Assembly (NCBI GenBank): GCA_016987375.1
Contig: PJRA01000325.1
Span: forward strand, 78,517-142,516
Source of the DNA: Brachionus koreanus
Taxonomy: Eukaryota > Rotifera > Eurotatoria > Ploima > Brachionidae
DNA: 64,000 bases
Direction: 5' to 3'
The notes under the pieces were generated by a model. That model was not told the DNA's origin. It saw nothing but the letters and a program-made list of their open reading frames with translations, and searched no databases. The position numbers and the translations under genes are program-made. This document shows, one piece after another, positions 1 to 10,824 of this stretch (position 1 is its first letter; every line of letters begins with the position of its first letter).

Positions 1-360
1 TTGAGAATAAGGAAGGTTCGATTATTATACTAATATAACACTTACGAACTGTATTCATTTTATTGACTCTAACTGATATCCAATTATGTGATGCTTAACA
101 TTTTATAAAAAATTCTTTTAATTTATTAATTAAATTTAGGTCGACTTCATAGTTCTTTTGTTAGGATTTATTAGGAAACTAATAAAAAAATATAATCGTA
201 TTTTTGTTCGTTTTAAAAAAGGGGGTTTTAAGGGTAAACTTATTTACAAAAAGTACAAAAAACTAATTTTTTTCATACTATATTTCGAAATAAAAATTTT
301 TTAGAAAAAATTTAATTTGGTTAAAATTATTCATAAATATTACACAAACGGGTGAAAGAC

Positions 361-690
361 AACCATTTGCTAAAACCTTATGTAAAGAGGACCTAGAAAT
401 ATTTATAAATCATAAAATGAAATGGGATATTCAAGTTAGACATTTTACTGAAAAAACAGAATACTGAATAGGATGCTGGATTATCAGAAAATCGTTTAAA
501 TTCCATAACAAACGAAGCAATACATTTTTTATTCAAATCCTTTGTTAGAGTAAAACACAAAAAATTAAATTATGCTGATAGGTTGAACCAAGATATAATT
601 TTCTTCAAAAATAGATTAGCCACAACTAGCAGCAAACTACCAACATATATTTTAAATGCACAAAATTTAAACAGCTAACTGTATTCAAAT
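361..690 (+). other. Decayed coding fragment, unrecognised
   Basis: Two adjacent open stretches on the plus strand read like protein in different frames. The first is about 367-466 (starts ERQPFAKTLCKEDLEIF) and the second is 473-678 (contains SENRLNSITNEAIHFLF, then a stop). A stop and a frame change separate them and there is no start codon. The composition looks more like real coding sequence than the surrounding AT-rich DNA. It may be a remnant of a mobile element or an exon pair of an unknown gene. I do not recognise the family. Confidence 0.25.
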
Positions 691-1008
691 ATTAAATGTT
701 GCTAGTTTAGACATTATTTCAAAAAACAATTGTTTAATTGAAACATTATGAAACGATTAATATAATGAAAGAAATTTTGATTATTTAAATAAATTAAAAA
801 AACTTTTATATTTTTTTGATTCTCAATAATTCCATCTCATTTAATTAAAATTATATTTCATATAAATCGCTCGATGTAATTTAATTCTGTTTTACTTTAA
901 TAAAACAACAATTGATTATTTGGAGGAAAGCGAAGTTTTTATTAAAAAAATAATTAAAGATTAAAGTTTAAATAATTTAAATATTTCATTTTTTTTAATG
1001 AATAAAAG

Positions 1009-1497
1009 TTAAATTATGCTTATAATTGAAGAATACAACTTGATATTTTTAAAATCAATATCACTATTTATTTTCGCACAATTAACATTCGATGATCTGG
1101 ATTGAATAAATTTGCAATAAAAAAACATGTTTAATGTTGAATTTTTCATCTTTCTTTCTTGATACCATTCTTCCATGCATTGGTAAGCAACTGGATCCTT
1201 ATGAAGTTGAAATTTATTTGCAACAAAATGAGGCCTGTTTACAAGTTCGGGTAAATCCTCAATTGAAAAAACACATATTCCGTGTCTATAGTAGCCATTG
1301 CAGTCATTTTTCTCTCCATACCAACCTGTATATTTAATCAATGAATCATATTTCTCTATCATTGGGTCATCTAAATTAAATTTAAGATAAAAAATAAAGT
1401 AATTTTTTAAGTTATTACATTTAAGACCATGTGATGAATAAAATTTGGTATTAAAATGTAAAGTTGACCAAAAAATTTCATCAGGACTATATGTATT
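1009..1497 (-). CDS. GCNT-like glycosyltransferase, C-terminal exon
   Basis: This is the last exon of a core-2/I-branching beta-1,6-N-acetylglucosaminyltransferase-like protein (GT14), which would act in the Golgi lumen on O-glycans. The exon starts after an acceptor ending at 1498 and opens NTYSPDEIFWSTL, matching the family motif DTYSPDEhfWATL. Further on it has a C-x-G-Y-x-R-H-G-I-C segment, the ..ANKF.. motif and a ..AxQCMEEW.. helix. The N-terminal exon is 6539-7469 on the same strand, beyond a 5-kb insertion that carries a transposon. Acceptor phase is 0 but the upstream donor is phase 1, so the two exons do not join cleanly (see findings). The last ~50 residues lack family similarity that I can see. 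Confidence 0.72.
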   Translation of the reverse strand, partial: NTYSPDEIFWSTLHFNTKFYSSHGLKCNNLKNYFIFYLKFNLDDPMIEKYDSLIKYTGWYGEKNDCNGYYRHGICVFSIEDLPELVNRPHFVANKFQLHKDPVAYQCMEEWYQERKMKNSTLNMFFYCKFIQSRSSNVNCAKINSDIDFKNIKLYSSIISII

Positions 1498-1752
1498 CTG
1501 AGTCCACCCAGTCAATTAAAATATAGATATTTTCAAAATACTATCTAGAGATTATCCTTAAATTAAACACACATGTATAAAACTAAATTTTTTTTAACCT
1601 TTCCCTCAGATATAATTGGTTGGACAAAATTTTCAAAAAATTAACATAAAAATTAGCATAAAGATTATTTTCTATCAATTAAATAGTGTTTATATGCACA
1701 CAATTAAATCTTTGAACCTATAGCTTAATTATTAAGAATTTTCATATAAGGA

Positions 1753-4700
1753 ATGTATCATAGGATTAAAACACCGAAAAGTACTTACTACTACAAAAAA
1801 AAAAAGAAAAAGGATGCAATTTTACAACAATTTAGCCAGCTATACCCATGTTTTTCACAGTCGGTGGATCAAACAGCCCATTCAAAAATCAATGAAGATT
1901 CCGACTATAAAGAAATTCTAAATAAAACAGATGTGTCTAATGACGAAGAAAAAAATTCTGAATGCGAAACAACTGACGAGGATTTATCTTTTGACGGTAA
2001 AGAGCAAACTATTGAGGTAATTGATGAATTGGAAGAATCTAGTTTAATTAACATGTGTCTGTTGTCACTTTTTTATAGTGGAAAGTTTACACAAGATGCT
2101 TTCCGCTCAGTCTTAAAACTTTTTAATTTAACCACAGACAGTGATATTCCTACTAATTTTAATAGCTTAATGAAAATACTAATGAAAGAAACTGGCCAAA
2201 ATATCAACTACAATAAAAAATGGTTTTGCCATAATTGTAAAGATCATATCAGCCTTTTTCAAGCAAAACAGCGGAATTGTAACAATTGCAAAACAAGGTA
2301 AATTTTTATTTAGATTTTATTTTTGGATTTTTCTTCAACTAAAGGCCAGTAAATTGAATCTTTAAGTTTCTAATATTTAATATTTAAAAGTTCATTTCTT
2401 TAGAGATTAATTTTTTAAGGCCAAACTTTGTTTTTCTGTTTCTTTTGAAAAATTTTTTACAAAAATTAAAAAACCTACTACATTACTAAAACTTACTACC
2501 TTTTGATTAATATAGTATAAAAAAAGTAAATAGTTGAAGACGAACTAAAGAAAAAAGTTAACAATAATTATGTGGTTAAGAGAAAAAAAAATGTAGTTAT
2601 ATAAGAATTTTAGCTTATAATTGATTACATTAAAAATGTTGATCTAAACCCAAAAAGTAAATAAAATCACTCATTTTAAAAAATATTTGTATTAATTTTT
2701 TTAAATATTATAAATATTTTTTTGTCTAAATATTAATAAATTTTTTTTATATGATAAGATTCAATTAAAAAAATAGAAAACTTAAACAAAATATAATTTC
2801 AAAAGAATTTTTTTTAGATTGAGTACATTTTATTATATTCCTGTTGAAGATCAAATTAGACGTCTATTCACCAAAAAAATTCTTCCCGTTAAGGCATTAG
2901 ACATAAAAAATACATTGTTAATAGAAGACATCTACGATGGAGATTTCTATAAAAAATTCAAAGAAAGTGTAGATTCAAATAATCCTAACTCGATGGAATC
3001 AAATTATAGTTTCATTTTAAATACTGATGGTATCGAATTATCAAGAAAATCAAGTATCAGTATTTGGCCATTTTATCTTGCAATTAATGAATTACCTATT
3101 GAAATTAGATATGATATAGATAATATCATCATAGCAGGTTAGATTTTAAAAAAAAAAATTTTTCAATGTTTTTTAAAATTAATTTTTAAATATATTAATT
3201 ATATTAAATATATTTGATAAAAAAATTTTTTTAAAGGTATTATGGTTAGTGATGGTAAACCTCAAGACTTTAGTTTATTTCTTGAACCGATAATTTTAGA
3301 CTTAAAAATGCTTGAATTTGGTTTGGTAGTAGATAGTTTTGTTTATAAATTCTTTTGTATTTTTGGTGTTTTTGATAAACCAGCCAGATCAATGATCCTA
3401 AATACAACTAATTCAAATGGATATTTTAGCTGCATCAAATGTTATCAAAAAGGATTATTTATTCCATTTAAGAAAGGAAGTCATCATGTTTATCCATATG
3501 AAAAAGTCGATGAACAGCTTAGAAATAATGAAAGTTATAATATTGATTTATCAAAATCTCAAATAAATTTGTTATGCGAAAAAGGAATTAAAGGCAAAAC
3601 TATATTATCAAAGCTAAAATTTTATTATCCAATAGAGAGTTCGATTATTGACTCCATGCATTCAATTTTTCTCGGATCAATTAAAAAATTATTTGTTTAC
3701 TGGTTTGAACATTCAATTAAAGAACCTTATTCTTTAAAGCATTGTCTTGAAGAAATCAATTCAAGATTAAAAAATATTCGTCCTCCTTATTTTATTAATT
3801 ATGCTCCTAGAGATATATCTGATTTTAAGTTATGGCATGCACATGAGTTTATGAGCTTTATACTATTTTTTGCTATTCCAGTTTTTTATGAAATTATGCC
3901 AAGTCAGTACTTCAAACATTTGTTATATTTAATTATATCTTTGGAAAAACTATATTCAAGACAAATTAATAGTCCATTATTAAAAGAGGTCAAAATTTTT
4001 TTAACTAATTTTGTTCAAGATTTAGAAAGTTTATATGATATTCATCTTTTAAATTCAGGCATGCATGAATTACTTCATTTAGTTGATTTGACTTTTAATT
4101 GTGGACCAATTAACAACTATTCATGCTTTCCATTTGAAGAATTAAATAGAAAATTAACAAGTTTGATTAATGGTAAAGATTTGATTGGAGACGAGTTCAT
4201 AAAACTTTGGTCGGTCTCACAGTGTTTAAATATTTTTTTGCAAAATCAACATAACAGCTCAAAATTTGTTGGTTTTTTAAGTGAAAATTTTTCACTCAGA
4301 TCTTCAAACAGAAAAAAGAATTCGAAAGAATTAAAATTAGGCCGTGAACATAAAGTTAGTTTGGAGAGCTTAGAACCGGAAATTATTGAATTAATTAAAT
4401 CAAATTACAAAGACAAAATTTATTCAATAAAATTTTTTCAAAAATTAAATTTTAATTCAAAAATAATTCAGATAGATGATTGCACAAGAAAGTTTTGCAA
4501 TAGTTTTATTAAATACAAAAATTCATACGCATTGGTGAAATCAATAATTGGATTTGAAAATGATGTTAGTTTTTTGTGCAAAAAAATTTATTTTATCGAC
4601 AATCCATTTTTTATTCATGGTTTTAATTCGTTTAAATCAAGTTTTTTTATAGGAGCTTATTCAACTGATTACTTTATAATAGATGACTACGAAAATATTT

Positions 4701-4777
4701 CTGTTGTACTCGGATGTGAATACTCAAAGAACTCAGTATTTCTTACTGATTTTAATGGCAGTCATCTATTTACTTAA
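1753..4777 (+). CDS. CACTA-like transposase (Transposase_21-like)
   Basis: Three exons, 1753-2297, 2818-3137 and 3237-4777, join in phase with GT-AG introns of 520 and 99 bp to give about 800 residues. The N-terminal part has a lysine-rich start, an acidic stretch, and a CxxC..CxxC zinc-binding cluster (CHNC ... CNNC) just before intron 1. The catalytic region shows the family's landmarks in order: NTDGIELSRKSSISIWP with INELP, then VFDKPARSMILN followed by GYFSCIKC, then DSMHSIFLGSIKKLF, then HELLHLVD and CFPFEELNRKL. The Asp of TDG, the Asp of DKPAR and the Glu of FEELN are the likely metal ligands (family knowledge and inference). No internal stop or frameshift is seen. Related animal and plant proteins are annotated as transposase domain-containing proteins. 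Confidence 0.85.
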
Positions 4778-4839
4778 TTTTTTTTAATTGTTCTAATTAA
4801 ATTTTTTTTATTTTTTTTTAATTTAATAAATAGGTTTAA

Positions 4840-6360
4840 ATGCCTTTTAATAAAAAGAGATTAAAAAAAAATTCAAATACTGAGCAAAAATCAGATGCTC
4901 TATCTTTAAAAAGTTCAATTAAAATCGAAAAAATAAAAAATCAAAAAACATCTCAAGCCAGCTCATCCAAGGGTAAATTTTATCCTTCATCCCAAGATGA
5001 ACAAGATGAATTAGTTGAATCACCAATGTCATCAGGAAAATTGTATCCAATTTCTAAGTCAACTCCGAGGATTAAAAATAAAATTCAGCTGGAAGAAGCT
5101 TCATCTTCATCAGATAGTGAGAACAGTATTACTTCGATTTTGTCAAATAAATCAGAGCAGACAGCTCAAAATTCCAAGTTGTTTTTTTAATTTCTTTTTT
5201 AATTTACTAATTAAAAAAAGGTTCAATGTTAAAGCCAATGTTAATGATGCTACACATGCTTTAGTCTATTGGCCAGAGCCTGAGAGAATGTTTTCAGTTG
5301 TCTCAATTTATGCAATTCAAACGAAGAAAAAGATTGATATAGGAGAAAGTTATCAAATTTTTTTCAATGGCATGAATTATACAGGTATAATACGTAAGAT
5401 AGGTTCAAAAGAAGAGTGTAATTGCATTATGCAAGATATTGTGAGATGTAATGAAAAAGACTTATCAAGAACAAATGTCAAGACCAATATTAATAAATTA
5501 TTAGCACCTCAAATTTCCAATACAAAAAAATGCCTAAATTCTGAATTAGAAAATGAAAATATCAAATTAAAAAGTAAAATAATAGATCTTACCAGAGCTT
5601 TTGATAATGAAAAAATTAAAATCAATGAGCTACAATGTAAGATAGAGAGTTTAGAATTTAAATTGGATCAATTTAAGCAAACTTTCAGTAATAATGAACT
5701 TATAATTAAATCAATAAAGGACTGATGGAATAAATTTTTAGCTCATTTGACTTAACCAAGTGGGTCTCATGAAATAAATTAATTAAGTCTTCGATAATCA
5801 GTTTTTCTGAAGTGCACGTCCATTCAATCCAATATTGATTCATTTAACGTAACTTAATTTATTTATTTTTTATATTTAGATAAAGAAGAGATCAATAAAA
5901 TTTTAAAAATGTGCCAAATTTTCCAAAATATATTTACAGGTGATGATGGACAGGAACTGTTAATTCCATTATCAAGCAAATTTAGCGATATTCTTGTAAG
6001 TGAAAGTGATCAGATGAAAATAAATGAATATTTAGAAGAAACTTGTGAAAACCAAGGTGACACTTATTTTAAAAAAATACTTTCTGTATTAATTTCTGAT
6101 CGATCGATTTTCCAATCAAACACTGCATGCGAAATAAAACAAAAATATTCAAAAAAAGTTAATGCAGCTTTTTGTAAGATTTAAATTTATATATTAATAT
6201 ATAAGCTTAATTTTTTTAAGGTTTGGTAAAAGAAAAGGATACAAGATTTTCAAGCAAAAACTTAACAAATCTTATAAACAGAATGATTCAAAACTCAAAA
6301 AAAAATTTACTTAAAAATTCTGTTAACGGAGAAACAAAATTAGATATAGAAACTGATTAA
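4840..6360 (+). CDS. Second gene of CACTA-like element, possible BEN-like domain
   Basis: Four exons, 4840-5177, 5221-5687, 5880-6173 and 6221-6360, join in consistent codon phase (introns 43, 192 and 47 bp) and end at TAA 6358-6360. The product of roughly 410 residues has a Lys/Ser-rich N-terminus with acidic serine patches, then a compact region around HALVYWPEPERMFSVVSI. A predicted coiled coil with heptad-like leucines follows (SELENENIKLKSKI). The C-terminal helical region (FKKILSVLISDRSIFQSNTA ... FSSKNLTNLIKRMI) resembles BEN domains, which bind DNA. The BEN assignment is tentative. By analogy with other CACTA elements, this would be the accessory DNA-binding protein of the transposon. 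Confidence 0.65.
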
Positions 6361-6538
6361 AATTATTGTAATTAGTTATTTCTTTTAAAAACTTAATTTT
6401 TATTAATAAAATATATAAAATTTACATAAAATTTAGATATTCTCTATTTATTCTCTAGATACTTTAGTCCAAAAATATACATATAATATACAAAAAAATA
6501 TCTTTATTTTATACTTAAAATATACATTTTTTTTTTAC

Positions 6539-7469
6539 TTGGGCATTTGAGAAAATCTTGCGCCTTAGTGTCAAAAATAGCATATTTTGCAAAATCTTTA
6601 CTAATTAAATAACTTGAATAGCCTTTGAAGACCTTGTATCCATGTGGGGGTCGATTTTTTTTTTTACTAGTTTTTAATATAATATTCGATCTGTTATCCT
6701 CAATCCATTCATATTCAATTCTTTCAAGAAAAGAATCAATTTTAACTAGTTCTATCTCATTAGAACCATTATAAATCTTGATTATTTTTATCATTTCGGA
6801 GTTTGTTCTTAAGGGAAACTCTGTACCCACTAAATTATAAGCATATTTCCAATTTATAAATCTTTTGCCAATTAAATTTTCATGGGTTTTATTTAAATCA
6901 TTTAAAGACAATAAATCTTTTAAACAATTGATATCAGCTTGTAATCGACTGAAACCACCATAAACTATATTTTCAGTCTTTGTGCTAAGAAACACGTTAT
7001 CGAAACATTTTACCATTGAACGAATTGCTTTGTGAAAAACTTGATCAGATTTTTTGTCAATATGAATACAATAAATGTTTTGAGATTGATAAATAGATTT
7101 TAAAAGTCTAAAAACTTGCTCAGCATTTTCATGAACTAAAATGCTTATTGCTAGCGGAAAATTTTGATCAGAGTCATCAATTTTGAAATAAGTCCTAAAA
7201 TTTGCACATTCAAATTGATCGAAAATAAAATTTTGGTCATTGATAATTTTCATATCATCAGGTAAATTTTTGACAATATTTTTTGCCTTATCAATTTCAG
7301 TTTTGTCCATTTCTAAAATAAGCTTACAATCAACGAGATACCTTGGTCTGTTGTATGAATTACTAAATAATACATGACTGTTTGTTTTTGGATAATGTTC
7401 TATTTGTATAATGAATAAAAAAAATGCTAAAATCAAAATAAAAATGATAGCTTTCTTAATCATTTTCAT
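6539..7469 (-). CDS. GCNT-like glycosyltransferase, N-terminal exon
   Basis: This codes for the first ~310 residues of a type II Golgi membrane glycosyltransferase of the core-2/I-branching GlcNAc-transferase family (GT14). A short cytoplasmic Lys-rich start precedes a signal anchor (residues ~5-22, IKKAIIFILILAFFLFIIQ). The stem is followed by family motifs: PLAISILVHENAEQVFRLL, YCIHIDKKSD, YGGFSRLQADINCLKDL, WKYAYNLVGTEFPL, and GYSSYLISKDFAKYA with KAQDFLKCP at the end. In GCNT proteins this last motif is directly followed by the DTYSPDE motif, found here only at 1497 on the same strand. A GT donor (CCAA|GTAAAA) at 6538-6537 ends the exon in phase 1. Start is the ATG at 7469, the first before the anchor. 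Confidence 0.8.
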
Positions 7470-8034
7470 TTGTTTTCTAATTTTTACTGAATAAAATTTA
7501 TTTTTAGTTTAAATGATTTAAATTCAATTGAAATTTAAATTAATCATTATTCTTAAGAATGGAAACATAAGTTCTTTTTCAATAAATTGATACTTATTTT
7601 TAGATAATTTAAAACTAGAGTAGATAAAAATATAAACCAAAGAAGTCAAAGAAATCAAGGAAATGCATTTGAATTCAGCAGTCTAGTCAAAAAAATTTCA
7701 GTATTGTCTGTAATTAAAATATATAGGATAAAATTGTACAAAAAATTTTTGTTTAAATAATTTTCTTTCTTTATTTTGAATAGAAAAAAATCATCCTAAA
7801 ACTAGAATCAAATCTGTTGTCATCCATGGGATTTGTTTTTTCTTCGTTTATTATTTATTTAAATTGAAAATAAGAAAGCATTAAATGGTATTTATTGAAA
7901 AAAATCTATAGGAAATCTAAAGCAAATAAAAAAGATAAAAATTAATTAAATAGCTAAAAAATTAAAAATTTTTGTTCTTTTTTCCCAAGAAATATCAAAA
8001 TTAAAAAAAAATAAATTGGAAATTGGAAAAATGT
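7470..8034. other. Intergenic, nothing recognised
   Basis: AT-rich spacer between the GCNT-like 5' end and the 3' end of the PPC-repeat gene. I see no ORF of note, RNA gene or repeat match to other parts of the window. Confidence 0.5.
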
Positions 8035-9468
8035 CTAAATTAGCTTTGCATTTAATTTCATGACATAAGAATTGTTAGAATAGAATTTTCTATGCATTCC
8101 TGCTATTATTTTATATTCGCCACTTGGAAGTGAAAATTCAAGTCTGGATGAGAGACCTCCAATTAATGATGAATCATCATTGCAATATTCAAAATGACGA
8201 CAAAATTTATCACCAATTTGAATAAATGTATCCATTTTATTTTTTCCATCTGCAGCAAATAGTTCAACTATTCCCTCCATTCGATAACCTGGGTCAACAT
8301 TGATCCAATAGACTTGGTAGTTATTTGAAGAAAATGAACAATTTGACCAAATAGTCTCGTTAAGAATTTCATCAAATGATCCTGTAAATACTTCATTAAT
8401 GTTATTATTAATTGGAGTCAAAGTCAATAAAATTGGATTAAAGCACGATCCTGTCGGACCATTTGGCTCAATACTAATTGCTTTGAATTCATATTCCAGG
8501 TAAAAACTTCCCTCAGTATTGGAATCGAAAGATGAAGCAATAATTTTATAATCACCAGGTAAAAGTGTTCCATTTATTCTTGCTGATAAACCACCTACAC
8601 TAGAATCATCGTCATTACAACTAATAAGCTTGTTATTACTGGATTCTATTTCGACACAATCGACATCTGTTATTGCCAATAGAGTATCCATTTTATTTAG
8701 TCTATCAACTCCTATCATTTTAATATCAAAATACATTTCAGTTCCATTTGGAATTTTAAATGGATAGATAACTACTGAAGAGTTATTTTCAGAACAACTA
8801 AATTTTGCTTGAATATCATTTTGTCTTAAATAATTAAAATAAACTCCATTTATGCCCATTTTTGGAATAAAAATAGGATTTGGATTATGATTATTACAAA
8901 ATTTTTTTGGTTTGCCATCAATTACATTTGGACTAAAATTTATAACCAGAGTAAACCATGAAAAAAGGCTCTCTTTTTTGCTGATTACTATTAATCTATA
9001 TTCGCCACGGGACAAAAAACCTGATAAAATATTAGAATTACCATCAAAAACACTGCATCCTAATTCATCAAAACACTTCAGACCAGTCAAAAGCAAAGTA
9101 AAGTTTTTATTATTTGAAGAATATCCATCTTGCACTTTTATTTCAAAATACATTTCTGTATCTAGATTAAAGCTATATACTTGTCCGAAAACTTCTTCTT
9201 TATCTAATCTGCAAAAGTTTTTCTCAAGTGAGTAATGGCTGTAAAAGGTATCATAATAATAACTATCTCTTAAGCCATGCTTTGGAACAGTCACTTCATA
9301 AAATAAATTATTTGGAAAAGAACAGTTATTAGATGATTCTTTTGAAAAATAGTCATAATAATAATAATCAGTTATTCCAAAATTGCTTTGAAAAGACGAC
9401 GAATAATCTCTAGCTTCACAAACAGAAAGAAACAGGACAATAAAGATTGCATTACCTATCGAAATCAT
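8035..9468 (-). CDS. Secreted protein with three PPC-like repeats
   Basis: Intronless 477-residue protein with an N-terminal signal peptide (MISIGNAIFIVLFLSVCEA). The rest is a set of about three beta-rich repeats. Each ends in a pattern like CNDDSSxxGGLSSRLxxxLPxGxYKIIA: clear at residues ~285-315 and ~425-455, more degenerate at ~140-160 as FDGNSNILSGFLSRGEYRLIV. This is the signature of bacterial pre-peptidase C-terminal (PPC) domains, with D-T-x-L/I before it (KMDTLLAI, KMDTFIQI). PPC domains are beta-sandwiches that often bind calcium or collagen and usually accompany secreted proteases. No protease domain is present here, so a free-standing extracellular binding protein is inferred. Many N-glycosylation sequons (NCS, NNS, NGT) fit secretion. 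The absence of introns differs from most neighbours. Confidence 0.68.
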   Translation of the reverse strand: MISIGNAIFIVLFLSVCEARDYSSSFQSNFGITDYYYYDYFSKESSNNCSFPNNLFYEVTVPKHGLRDSYYYDTFYSHYSLEKNFCRLDKEEVFGQVYSFNLDTEMYFEIKVQDGYSSNNKNFTLLLTGLKCFDELGCSVFDGNSNILSGFLSRGEYRLIVISKKESLFSWFTLVINFSPNVIDGKPKKFCNNHNPNPIFIPKMGINGVYFNYLRQNDIQAKFSCSENNSSVVIYPFKIPNGTEMYFDIKMIGVDRLNKMDTLLAITDVDCVEIESSNNKLISCNDDDSSVGGLSARINGTLLPGDYKIIASSFDSNTEGSFYLEYEFKAISIEPNGPTGSCFNPILLTLTPINNNINEVFTGSFDEILNETIWSNCSFSSNNYQVYWINVDPGYRMEGIVELFAADGKNKMDTFIQIGDKFCRHFEYCNDDSSLIGGLSSRLEFSLPSGEYKIIAGMHRKFYSNNSYVMKLNAKLI

Positions 9469-10057
9469 TATTTTTAGTTTTTATATTTTTTATTTAAACT
9501 TTTTATAGTATCTTATGAATATAAAAATCGAATATTATGTCAAATTGATTATTTTTAAATTTTGTCTGTTTAATTAAAACAAACATAAAAATTTATATTT
9601 TCATTTAAACTTAGACTAAAAAAAGTGATTCATGTAGTATAATATCAAAATAAATTAAAATATAAGAATTTGAAATTTTTAATTTTTTAAGTGAATAAAG
9701 CACTTAATCGAATGAGCAAATAAGCGAAAAAATTCTAAAAGAAAAAGAAACTTAAAGAATTTTTTTTAAAAGATAAAAATAGGGCTCTTTAATTTATTAT
9801 TAGATTCAACAAGAAATTATTAAGTGATTTTATAATAATTCTGAATACACAATAATAAGAAATGTGACAAAAAAAAATTATTCCAACGATTTGCTCAGAA
9901 TTTTTTCTAGTTATGAATCTGCAAAAAAAATAGGGGTTTTGGGGTAAACTACGGATGCTGAAAAAAAATACTGACAAAAAACCCAAAATTTTATCATTTT
10001 TTGACCAAGATCTTAGAATCAGAATACTATTTTATAGAAGAGATTATTCCCTAACAG

Positions 10058-10091
10058 AATTGTTGCAATAATTAATATTATTGCAACAATT
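10058..10091. repeat. Perfect inverted repeat, 15-bp arms
   Basis: AATTGTTGCAATAAT at 10058-10072 is the exact reverse complement of 10077-10091, with a 4-nt spacer. It sits 25 bp left of the MITE at 10125 and shares the TTGCAAC word that is common in that element family. Confidence 0.7.
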
Positions 10092-10124
10092 TTATTCTAT
10101 TTTATTTTTTTCTAGGTTTTCAAG

Positions 10125-10404
10125 GGTTTTGTGAAATTTAGAACAAAATAGAAAATTTGAACAAAAATTAATACTAAAAAAGTTTATAACTTTTTTTCTA
10201 AAGGCTTTTAATTAGTTCTGTAAGTGCAACAAATTGCTAACATACNNNNNNNNNNNNNNNNNNNNNNNNNNNNNNNNNNNNNNNNNNNNNNNNNGAATGT
10301 TGCACTATTTTGTATTTACAGAACTTGCTTTTGACTTTTAAAAGTATAGTTATAAGACTTTTTAACTTTTTATTCTGTTCTATTCTACTAAATTTCACAA
10401 AACC
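10125..10404. mobile_element. MITE with 17-bp TIRs and 9-bp TSD (MULE-like)
   Basis: The left end GGTTTTGTGAAATTTAG (10125-10141) is the exact reverse complement of the right end (10388-10404). The direct repeat GTTTTCAAG flanks it at 10116-10124 and 10405-10413, a 9-bp target-site duplication as made by Mutator-like elements. The core has GTGCAAC/GTTGCAC words and is interrupted by an assembly gap (about 10246-10294), so its true length is unknown. There is no coding capacity. Related sequence occurs at 29885-29985, 42400-43085 and 43330-43612. Confidence 0.8.
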
Positions 10405-10413
10405 GTTTTCAAG

Positions 10414-10824
10414 TACGGAGATTAATATTTTAAAGTTGGTTCTTTGAAATTCAGATTATATATTATCTCGGATATAAGTTGAATAAAGCTTTCCATCCAA
10501 TATTCCAATGCTTGATTTCATTCTTATAAAAATATAAACTTAACTATAAAGAAAAATTAAAAATTTTGAAATGTTAAATAATTGAATATATTTAATTGAA
10601 TTCAATCTTTAATCTATTTTTTTAATTCTTAGAATAAAAATTTAAATAATACTTTCTTGATAAAATAACGACATTTCGAGCCATTGTTTTCCAATGAATT
10701 ATTAAATTTCTCAAAAAATTAAACTTCCAGTCACAAATGTTAAATTAATATTAAATTTTTTTGCATTTTCTATACATATTTATATAAATGTTTTATTTAA
10801 TAAATAACGAAAAAAAAATTAAAA
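10414..10824. other. Upstream region of the PDZ-ATPase gene
   Basis: AT-rich DNA between the MITE and the start codon at 10825. It presumably contains the promoter, but I cannot identify a core element. Confidence 0.3.

Larger units (their letters stand above)
1542..6461 (+). mobile_element. CACTA/EnSpm-like DNA transposon, two genes
   Basis: A DNA transposon lies on the plus strand inside the apparent last intron of the minus-strand GCNT-like gene. It carries a spliced transposase (1753-4777) and a second spliced gene (4840-6360) in the same orientation, as in many CACTA elements. Candidate terminal inverted repeats are TATCTAGAGA at 1542-1551 and its reverse complement at 6452-6461. They enclose both genes closely, but they are only 10 bp, contain the palindrome TCTAGA, do not begin CACTA, and show no clear target-site duplication. 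The ends are therefore tentative, while the internal genes are well supported. Both ORF sets are open, so the copy may be recent. Confidence 0.7.

Noticed and set aside
5015..5220. Alternative start for the second CACTA gene at 5015
   Set aside because: That frame reads through the first exon out of phase and across a 43-bp intron; the 4840 start joins cleanly.
8912..9235. Plus-strand 107-residue frame
   Set aside because: Shadow of the PPC-repeat gene on the opposite strand; composition follows that gene.
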